Shown one piece after another: positions 55,186-64,000 of a DNA stretch of 64,000 nucleotides. Location: contig JAJEKV010000011.1 in NCBI GenBank assembly GCA_021234155.1, forward strand, positions 12,193,255 to 12,257,254. The letters are read 5' to 3'. A program made the position numbers and the translations under genes. Within the stretch, counting starts at the first letter, position 1. Every line of letters begins with the position of its first letter. This DNA comes from Isoetes taiwanensis. Taxonomy: Eukaryota > Streptophyta > Lycopodiopsida > Isoetales > Isoetaceae. Below the pieces are notes generated by a model. It did no database searches. It saw only the letters and a program-made list of their open reading frames with translations, and was not told the DNA's origin.

Positions 55186-57170
55186 TATGGCTCTCAACGA
55201 ACCTTAAATCCATCCATCCATCCATCCACTGCTAGACATAAGTAAAATTTACTTCTGAACCAATTTGAAACACATGATTATTTCCACCATGCACATTAAT
55301 TCATGCATCAAGATGACTTCAAGCATTTTTAAACCTATAGAAGTTTGTAGGTTCATAACTTGTACATATGGTCATATAGAATGCATCTTGTTGAATGAAA
55401 GATGTCTAGCAGTTACAGATGTCTATTGGGTTAGATTGATTCACCCAAGGTGATGTAATTTGATATATATTTAGTGCTATGGTTAGGCCTGTCCAATTTA
55501 CCATATCAATACTATCAAGTAATAGCAGGTTGCAGCAATTAAGAAGCTATGCCACTAAGCTAGTAGGTTTTGAATCACAAAGGCAAACAAGTGACTGGGA
55601 AAGTGATGACAAAAAAGATGTATCTTTTCTTAAGGTATTAGATTTCCAATAAGATTGTATAGAAATATATGTGGGAGAGCAAAGTCATAGAAATATCATG
55701 CCAAGCTTTAAGCTGCTCTTTGATAAGAAAATTGCTTGTTATATCTGCTATAGATTTATATAAAGCGAAGCCTCATAATAAATGCAATGGAGCTTCACAA
55801 TACTATGTGATTCGATTATGTTTGAACACTTTCTCTGGCTCTCGAAAAAGAAATAAGAAGCAGGTAGCTCTTCTGGCAATTGATGAGCTTTCTAAGATTT
55901 TTCTAGTTCTAGATGGTAGATGTTTTACTTTCCATTATTTCAAATATGATACCATGTTTTTATACTCTTACTGGAGGACATTTCTTCCTTTCCATTATTT
56001 CATATGTGATATCTTGAATACTCATCATTCCTAGTCTTCTACATTATGCTAAGAACGGATTTTACACAATGTTAAGAGGTTGGTCGTCTATTACACAAGC
56101 TTTTATCAGTATGAAGCTAACCAAAAGACTAAGGGCATTATTGCAAACAAAATTCTAAGCAGCTAATATTTGATGCAACAATTTAGCATGAACAATCACA
56201 ATGATAATTTCATGTTACCATAAGGCAGAAAATGAGAGTTCTTATGAATTTTTTTAATTCTCTTTACTCTGTAGAAATAATAGAATAGATTATCCATCTT
56301 CTCTTCTTATTCTATCATAAGTGCTCGAACCTTATTAGCTTTCATCCGTTGATGCCAAAAAGAATTATGAGGTAGGACAAGCAGTTACCCAAGCAACAAG
56401 CCATTATAGGCTACGATGTGTTTCAAATCCAAATCAAGAATCAGGCTAAGTTCAACCACTCAGCCATAGCAAGGAAAGGATTAGAACTCGCCATCCAACC
56501 ATAGATTCAGAGCATCTCTTATTCATCCACCGAGCACAGAGCTAGCATGAGGCAAAGCGCAAGTCCCGAGATGATCCGCATAACACCTTCCTTCCATATT
56601 TATATGCATAGCTAGCTCTCTTTTACCCTTTTCTCTCAAGACTTTTCAATAAAGGTTACTTGGAATATAAAGCTTCCACCTTATATGGTTCGTTGGACTA
56701 TGCCTTGGAAGGCCTCAGGCGTCTGCTACAGATTCTAGCTCCAAATCATTACAGCCCATTGAGGTAGAAGGCAATTGTGTTTGTTGTATGCTAGAAACAA
56801 AATCATATGTCTTTGATTAAGAAATCTGTGTCTAAGTTCCATGAACTTAGGTAAACTACAAAGGAAAGTGACTGGACTCACCACCCATCACCTTTCCTTT
56901 CTGGATTTATCCCATCATCTTGTGGCGAAAAGATGATGTATAAAGGTCAACGTATGTCATGACTCACAATACATATGGCCTGGCCATCAGACTACTTCCT
57001 GATGCCACGTCCTCTTGGGCCCTTGATTATTCGAGACACATTGTACACTGCTAGTATTAGCCTTGCTAATACCTCTTGGGGTGCTATGCTCCTCCCAAGA
57101 CAGAGCATCATGCTCAAGACTAGTTCACCCTCAACATACAGACCGAAGATCTGTCTATAAAGATCCTAAT
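55186..57170. repeat. Shared 2-kb unit segment (U4 copy)
   Basis: The inverted counterpart of 46660-48670 in U1. It begins with the LINE 3' end and a short (CCAT)n, and runs to the gag relic. A 121-codon frame (55669-56034) corresponds to a 102-codon frame in U1, with indels. I recognise no domain. Confidence 0.75.
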
Positions 57171-58370
57171 AGTTGTTACTTAGCCAATTTCCAGAAGGAA
57201 TTGTAATAGCCCAACAAGGTAGAAGACACCGATTCTCAGTTGTAGGAACCTCCAGTACTTCTTGAAGGTCCACTCCCCATCATCATTACTATTAGAGTTG
57301 TCCTTTCGGTTTTCTTGTTTAGCACCATCTCATTCATGCTTGTCCCCATCAGAGCATGGAGCTTTGACATCATTGGTACAATCCTGAGCTATATGCCCCG
57401 GACGTGTACAATTATAGCAACTAGATGAGCATGAATCTCGTTTGTCCAACTGCTTGAAACTCAAACTCATTAAGGAGTCATTTGAAACTTCAGTTTGTGA
57501 TTCTTTCTTCGATTTGGCAACCTTATTTTGTCATGTGTACTTATTTTCATCATATACGACGAAAGCCATTGTTCTATCCTGATGCAGAGTCTCGACTGCA
57601 ACAACTTAATAATAAAAAGTCCCTTTGCAATATTGTAAGGAATTGGACACACCTATCATGAGAGGAGATCCCTGGAGACTGAACAAAGAATTAAATTGAT
57701 TCGTGAAGTCCTTCATAGACTCACCCGTTGCTGACAAAGGGTTTGGCATTTGTGTTTTAGATTAACCACATATCATCTGAAAGAAATTGTACTTTAAACA
57801 ATCTCCTCATATGCTTCCAAGTAGTAATAAGATATCCAGCTTCGCTTTCATCCCTCAGGACAGTGGACCACCACAAAATTGGCTCTCCTTCTAACTGGAA
57901 TCATGCCCAATACAACTTTTATTCCTCTAAATGGCCATGCTCGTGGAAGAAATCATCCATCTTGGTTAGCCACTTTAAAAGTGTGATACCATCCTGCTCG
58001 CCCTTGAAGAAACTAAGAATCTCCTTCGGGTCCTTTGGATATTTTTTCCTAGGTTCTTTCTTCTTATGAACATGATGATCAATTAGCAGAATCATCTCCT
58101 CCATTTAGAGGAATACCACGAGACGGATTGCCCCTAGGAGAAGGTCGAGCTTTTGAATCGTTGCTACTGGAAGGTTCATCATGTCGGGGTCGACGTGTCA
58201 CTCACACGATCATCGAGTTTTTTAAGTTTTGACAACAATTCCCCCAATGCCATCGCTGTCTCCGATAATCGCTCTTTCCCATTATAGACCATAGCATTTT
58301 TCGTGCGAGAATCTGCTTGACGACTCTCATCCAACAAAGGAGTTTGATTTTTAAAGGTTAGAGGTGCCAT
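57170..58370 (-). pseudogene. Gypsy-type gag relic in U4
   Basis: Starts MAPLTFKNQTPLLDES on the minus strand (58370). It has lost about 11 bp near 58205 (the segment after DDRV, in place of the PGVTRRP of U3) and has stops downstream. It keeps the WWSTVLRDE core (near 57860) and the best zinc knuckle, CYNCTRPGHIAQDC (about 57375-57420). It is the fullest gag of the array. No pol follows. Confidence 0.78.
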
Positions 58371-59389
58371 TATATATGCTTCTTTTTGTTTTTCTGGGAA
58401 CCATTATGTAAAAAGGAAAGAAATAAGCCATTGAAAATTTGGGGCTGTCCCTCATTCAATTTGGGCACTCTCTACAGTTTTGCTGAACAGGCTGTTCACC
58501 CTGAACCAACTTCGTGGGCCCAAATTCAAAACGTCGGGCGTGAAGAACTTCGGCGATTGCTTCCTTCAAAGAGTGCGTCCATACTTCACTCTGCTTGCTT
58601 TGCTGCAAATCGCTTTCCCAGCCTTGTCAAAATGATTATGCTGTGCATATGCATCCTGCAAAAATTACAACAACTAAATATCAACATTGACATGTCCCCC
58701 ACCGCTTGCTCCAATGAGGAGAGTATCTTGTTTGAATTTATCCATGAACTCAGAGTGTGGAGAGGGAAGGGAAGGGACTTCTTTTTCAAATTCTCATAGG
58801 CATTCGCTTTATGCCAACTTTTAATTCAAATGGATGGGCACAGGCACGAGTTTTTTATTCAAATGCCAAAATTGGAAGGTTCAACATCGTGTGAAGTGAC
58901 ATGCAGTGCGTTTGATGGTCGACACCAGGGTGTGCTTATCATGGAGTGAACTGGTTATAGGGTTTTGTAAGTGGGCCTTTGCAATATCAAGAAAGTGACA
59001 AGGAAATTTGAACTAAAAGCGTGTGGCAATGTGAATGCGAGAGTATTTGAGTAGGCCAAGCAAGAATTACAGCTTTAGAATGATTTATACGAGTCTGAAG
59101 GATAGCCATTACTAATGTAACAATCTTCCAGGTGGCCCAAAATCCATTTAGTATGTTGACAGCAATTGAAAGTTGCAAAATACTCACATTGGCATTGCTC
59201 CTCCATTGTGAGACTACACTGTTGGATCATCTCAGAGCATTTACACGTTAGCAACTTTTAACATGTGAATTTAAGATGTTCTGGACCCTTGTGGTTCTTT
59301 GACTTTGATTCCGTGTCTTCAAAAAATCACATCACCACCTTATCCTTTAATATGTTTGTCATTTATCAATGAAAGGTACGATTCCCCTT

Positions 59390-59449
59390 AGACCGATTGG
59401 TCTCCATGGACGATAAAAGTACCTTCCTTCCTTCCTTCCTTCCTTCCTT
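59390..59449 (+). mobile_element. Short LINE 3'-end insertion with (TTCC)n tail
   Basis: U5 and U3 read gattcccctt (or cctctt) directly into catcattacc. U4 has about 60 bp between: AGACCGATTGGTCTCCATGG and cgataaaagtacc, then (TTCC)n. This matches the last 35-40 bp of the GC-rich LINE (29066 onward) at near identity. CTT flanks both sides, which fits a short target duplication. It is one of the shortest possible LINE insertions. Confidence 0.88.
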
Positions 59450-59522
59450 CATCATTACCTTTTTTTGAATCTCAATTTGATTTCTGTAACAGGACTACTT
59501 CATATAATTTTGTGTTGTCATC

Positions 59523-60482
59523 ATGGCGGACGCTTGTTTGAGAATGGCTTCGTCTCTATTTATACCTTTATCCACTCGTCCACATATATGGAAGTGTCGA
59601 GCAATTAGTAGCCATTGCCCAACATTTTGGAGCTTTGTGATAAAGCAAGATTGAGCCTGACGAGCAAGGAGGTATTCTTTTTGCTATTCAATTTTCAAAT
59701 TCTTTGCGAGGCATGGTTTGGGTTTCACTTTATTGTGCGAGATGAATGAAATGAAAAGAAATGAAATAATTATGTCATGTTCTGATGGGTTTAATGACGA
59801 AGATATTATCTTCAATAGTGCCTCACAAATGCTTATCCAATCTTTTCTGGTTCCTAACACAATGTATGTGTTACCATATAGTATTAAGCACAAGATAGAT
59901 TTCTTTTCTATCTGTTGGAGTATGTGTTACCATGAGGCCTGCTACCCATTCTCTTCTTTCACTGATGATTTTAACCTCTGTTATATTACTACAACAATCC
60001 TTGTGCTTGTTTTACTGTTTAAAGAAACTAAAATGATCTAAACTAACACAGTTAAACATCTAAATTTTCCTTACAATTATTTCCATTCTTCCAACTTGCA
60101 GATCGAAGAGATTGGTCCCCAAATTAGCAGCGGTGTAGACTGGTATGACTCTTTGTTGATAAACTAAGAGCAAATGGAGCCATATTGTGAGGATAGAATG
60201 TTATGTTTATTTCTATTTTTTTGGGCAGACAATTGACTAGTTAATGTCTTTAATTTTTATATACAGGAGATACAGAAAGTGCGAGCACCCTGCGTGAAGA
60301 TGTGCCCTCAATATTTCCTGAAAGGTGATATACTAGGATGTAAATGGTTTTGAGCCATAGGATGTTAACTGGATTGACATAATTATTTTCTTGCTCCTAG
60401 GGATGCAATTTTATCAGCTGTCCCACAGCGGGAGGGTCCTTATATAAAAGTTCCGAAAATTTTGAAGGAGGATGCAGAGTGA
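59523..60482 (+). pseudogene. gatC copy 4, exon 1 frameshift and exon 3 deleted
   Basis: Exon 1 (59523-59671) lacks 4 bp (tgtg after attagtag) and is out of frame. Exon 2 is 60102-60142, exon 4 60267-60324 and exon 5 60401-60482. Exon 3 and most of intron 3 are missing: gggcag joins directly to acaattgac. Skipping a 56-bp exon also shifts the frame. The start reads MADAC rather than MAGSC. Intron 1 shares an internal deletion with copy 5. Confidence 0.92.
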
Positions 60483-60896
60483 ACCACTGACTCTACAGCA
60501 TTTGATTCATGATGCATATTCTTGGATTATACAGTATAAATTCGCTTAATGTACAGCAAGGTGAGTCTGGAATCATCGAATCCTCATATGTGTATGTGAT
60601 TGTGCTATACATCGTTGATTGTTATTATAAGAGCTAACATTATAAAACTACATGGTGCTCATCTGTTGTTGAAGTGCCAGTTTAACAGTTGCATATCGCA
60701 TAAAAACATAGAGCTGATACTATGCAATTGTAAATTTCCATAATAGATGAGGTGGTATACGAGAGGATTCATAGTGGTACACATACCTCTTTTTTTCATA
60801 TTTTTAATGTTACAAAGTTTTGCTAGATTTTATTTCACAGAATGGCATATCATGCGTAGGTGTGAAAACCAATAGATCGTTTAGATGATAGTCCCG

Positions 60897-61432
60897 CTTT
60901 CATCCCTCAGGACAGTGGACCACCACAAAATCGGCTCTCCTTCTAACTGGAATCATGCTCAATACAACTTTCATTCCTCTGAATGGCCATGCTCGTGGAA
61001 GAAATCATCCATCTTGGTTAGCCACTTTAAAAGTGTGATACCATCCTGCTTGCCCTTGAAGAAACTAAGAATCTCCTTCGAGTCCTTTGGATATTTTTTC
61101 CTAGGTTCTTTCTTCTTATGAACATGATGATCAATCAGCAGAATCATCTCCTCCATTTGGAGAAATACCACGAGACGGATTGCCCTTAGGAGAAGGTCGA
61201 GCTTTTGAATCGTTGCTACTGGAAGTTTCATCATGTCGGGGTCGACGTGTCACTCTAGGCGTAACACGATCATCGCGTTTTTTAAGTTTTGACAACAATT
61301 CCAGCAATACCATCGCCGTCTCCGATAATCGCTATTTCCCATTATAGACCACAACACTTTTCGTGCGAGAATCTGCTTGACGACTCTCATCCAACAAAGG
61401 AGTTTGATTTTTAAAGGTTGGAGGTGCCATTA
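60897..61432 (-). pseudogene. Gypsy-type gag relic in U5, truncated
   Basis: The minus-strand reading starts at about 61431 as in the other units (MAPPTFKNQTPLLDES) and continues through KKYPKDSKEILSF to the region just before the WWSTVL core, where it is cut at the U4/U5 junction (cccg|ctttc). Frameshifts are as in its relatives. Confidence 0.75.
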
Positions 61433-62519
61433 TATATGCTTCTTTTTGTTTTTCTGGGAACCATTATGTAAAAAGGAAAGAAATAAGCCATTGAAAATTT
61501 GGGGCCGTCCCTCGTTCAATTTGGGCACTCTCCGCAGTTTCGATGAATAGGCTGTTCACCCTGAACCAACTCGTGGCCCAGCTTCCTGAAACGTCGGCAT
61601 GAAGAACTCGGCAAATTGCTTCCTTCAGCAGGTACGTCCATACTTCACTCCGCTTGCTTTGCTGCAAATCGCTTTCCCAGCCTTGTCAAAATGATTATGC
61701 TGTGCATATGCATCCTGCAAAAATTACAGCAACTAAATATGAACATTGTCATGTCCCCCACCGCTTGCTCCAATGACGAGAGCACCTTGTTTGGATTTGT
61801 CCATGAACTCAGAGTGTGGAGAGGGAAGGGAAGGGACTTCTTTTTCAAATTCTCATAGGCATTCGCTTTATGCCAACTTTTAATTCAAATGGATGGGCAC
61901 AGGCACGAGTTTTTTATTCAAACGCCAAAATTGGAAGGTTCAACATCGTGTGAAGTGACATGCAGTGCGTTTGAAGATCGACACCAGGGTGTCCTTATCA
62001 TGGAGTGCAATGGTTATAGGGTTTTGTAAGTGGGCCTTTGCAATATCAAGAAAGTGACAAGGAAATTTGAACTAAAAGCGTGTGGCAATGTGAATGCGAG
62101 AGTATTTGAGTAGGCCAAGCAAGAATTACAGCTTTAGAATGATTTATACGAGTCTGAAGGATAGCCATTACTAATGTAACAATCTTCCAGGTGGCCCAAA
62201 AGTCCATTTAGTATGTTGACAGCAATTGAAAGTTGCAAAATACTCACATTGGCATTGCTCCTCCATTGTGAGACTACACTGTTGGATCATCTCAGAGCAT
62301 TTACACGTTAGCAACTTTTAACATGTGAATATATGTTCTGGACCCTTGTGGTTCTTTGACTTTGATTCCGTGTCTTCACAAAATCACATCACCACCTTAT
62401 CCTTTAATATGTTTGCCATTTATCAATGAAAGGTACGATTCCCCTTCATCATTACCTTTTTTTGAATCTCAATTTGATTTCTGTAACAGGACTACTTCAT
62501 ATAATTTTGTGTTGTCGTC

Positions 62520-63442
62520 ATGGCGGGCGCTTGTTTGAGAATGGCTTCGTCTCTATTTATACCTTTATCCACTCGTCCACATATATGGAAGTGTCGAGCA
62601 ATTAGTAGTGTGCCATTGCCCAACATTTTGGAGCTTTGTGATAAAGCAAGATTGAGCCTGACGAGCAAGGAGATACTCTTTTTGCTATTCAATTTTCAGA
62701 TTCTTTGCGAGGCATGGTTTGGGTTTCATAATTATGTCATGTTCTGATGGGTTTAATGACGAAGATATTATCTTCAATAGTGCCTCACAAATGCTTATCC
62801 AATCTTTTCTGGTTCCTAACACAATGTATGTGTTACCATAGTATTAAGCACAAGATAGATTTCTTTTCTATCTGTTGGAGTATGTGTTACCATGAGGCCT
62901 GCTACCCATTCTCTTCTTTCACTGATGATTTTAACTTCTGTTATATTACTACAACAATCCTTGTGCTTGTTTTACTGCTTAAAGAAACTAAAATGATCTA
63001 AACTAACACAGTTAAACATCTAAATTTTCCTTACAATTATTTCCATTCTTCCAACTTGCAGATCGAAGAGATTGGTCCCCAAATTAGCAGCGATGTAGAC
63101 TGGTATGACTCTTCGTTGATAAACTAAGAGCAAATGGAGCCATATTGTGAGGATAGAATGTTATGTTTATTTCTATTTTTTTGGGCAGACAATTGACTAG
63201 TTAATGTCTTTAATTTTTATATACAGGAGATACAGAAAGTGCGAGCACCCTGCATGAAGATGTTCCCTCAATATTTCCTGAAAGGTGATATACTGGGATG
63301 TAAATGGTTTTGAGCCATAGGATGTTAACTGGATTGACATAATTATTTTCTTGCTCCTAGGGATGCAATTTTATCAGCTGTCCCACAGCGGGAGGGTCCT
63401 TATATAAAAGTTCCGAAAATTTTGAAGGAGGATGCAGAGTGA
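62520..63442 (+). pseudogene. gatC copy 5, exon 3 deleted and exon 1 donor lost
   Basis: Exon 1 (62520-62672) is open (153 bp) but ends GGAG|AT instead of GGAG|GT. Exon 2 is 63062-63102, exon 4 63227-63284 and exon 5 63361-63442. Exon 3 is absent with the same gggcag|acaatt junction as copy 4. In exon 4, LREDVP reads LHEDVP. It cannot encode complete GatC. Confidence 0.92.
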
Positions 63443-63716
63443 ACCACTGACTCTGTAGCATTTGATTCATGATGCATATTCTTGGATTATACAGTATAAA
63501 TTCGCTTAATGTACAGCAAGGTGAGTCTGGAATCATCGAATCCTCATATGTGTATGTGATTGTGCTATACATCGTTGATTGTTATTATAAGAGCTATCAT
63601 TATAAAACTACATGGTGCTCGTCATCTGTTGTTGAAGTGCCAGTTTAACAGTTGCATATCGCATAAAAAATATAGAGCTGATACTATGCAATTGTAAATT
63701 TCCATAATAGAAGAGG

Positions 63717-64000
63717 TTCAACATCGTGTGAAGTGACATCCAGTGCGTTTGAAGATCGACACCAGGGTGTCCTTATCATGGAGTGCAATGGTTACGGGTT
63801 TTGTAAGTGGGCCTTTGCAATATCAAGAAAGTGACAAGGAAAATTGAACTAAAAGCGTGTGGCAATGTGAATGCGAGAGTATTTGAGTAGGCCAAGCAAG
63901 AATTACAGCTTTTAGAATGATTTATACGAGTCTGAAGGATTGCCATTACTAATGTAACAATCCTCCAGGTGGCCCAAAAGTCCATTTAGTATGTTGACAT
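63717..64000 (+). repeat. Start of unit U6 (shared 5' flank)
   Basis: After aatagaagagg the sequence jumps back to ttcaacatcgtgtgaagtgac, part of the gatC 5' flank, and continues to the window edge. A further gatC copy is therefore expected to the right. Confidence 0.85.

Larger units (their letters stand above)
39895..64000. repeat. Array of six gatC-containing segmental copies (U1-U6)
   Basis: U1 (39895-48715) is inverted. U2 (48716-about 50024), U3 (about 50024-53738), U4 (about 55186-60896), U5 (60897-63716) and U6 (63717 to the edge) run forward. A full unit in gatC orientation is: a shared 2-kb segment, gag relic (opposite strand), shared 5' flank, gatC, and a 3' flank ending in a segment with gttacaaagttttgctag. 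Each copy differs by deletions and insertions. Copies look closely similar, so the expansion seems recent. The left border cannot be fixed from one copy, and the array runs off the right edge. Confidence 0.9.

Overview
This is nuclear DNA of a land plant, probably a fern or another seed-free vascular plant. The evidence for a plant is a cryptochrome relic with the plant C-terminal DQMVP and STAES motifs, a PLS-type pentatricopeptide repeat (PPR) gene relic, spliced copies of organellar GatC, an intron-containing elongator tRNA-Met, a histone H2B gene and a Copia element with an initiator-Met primer-binding site. The fern assignment is inferred from gene style and high repeat content, not proven. 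The window is mostly AT-rich, gene-poor and full of decayed mobile elements. The only plainly intact conventional genes are H2B (17326-17763) and tRNA-Met (18408-18491). The first copy of gatC (40424-41669, minus strand) is the best remaining candidate.

Layout. 1-14200: mostly intergenic, with a gypsy-like gag relic (4.55-5.54 kb), several local repeat arrays (5.66-5.86, 7.1-7.9, 7.9-8.2 and 11.1-11.4 kb) and a small inverted-repeat element (12.2-12.5 kb). 14.3-16.6 kb: a cryptochrome pseudogene (minus) that still has introns but carries many stops and frameshifts. 17.1-18.0 kb: histone H2B with a 16-nt stem-loop 23 nt after its stop codon; the stem-loop is repeated unchanged 118 nt further on. 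18.4 kb: tRNA-Met (minus). 18.54-23.68 kb: a Copia element 45 bp upstream of the tRNA, with almost identical LTRs but ruined coding. 23.7-29.1 kb: a GC-rich non-LTR retrotransposon with 5' tandem monomers and a (TTCC)n tail. 30.2-32.7 kb: a candidate element encoding a Rep-type HUH endonuclease, with a second small ORF and a run of 3' hairpins. 32.8-35.6 kb: an L1-like LINE relic interrupted in its reverse transcriptase by a foldback MITE. 36.8-39.0 kb: a PPR pseudogene.

From about 39.9 kb to the right edge lies an array of at least six rearranged copies of one unit (U1-U6). A full unit has a gypsy-type gag relic, a shared flank and the five-exon gene gatC (subunit C of organellar glutamyl-tRNA(Gln) amidotransferase). 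U1 is inverted against U2-U6, with a head-to-head junction near 48715. Comparing the copies with one another gives empty and filled sites for a 2.68-kb TIR transposon (42737-45420, TSD TTA) and two short LINE-tail insertions. It also shows several deletion junctions at short homologies, and that every gatC copy here carries at least one lesion.

The points most worth following are the HUH element, the histone 3' stem-loop, the gatC array with its lesions, and the conserved 3' hairpin of the LINE family. Nothing was run against databases. All identities come from motif recognition and from internal comparison of copies.
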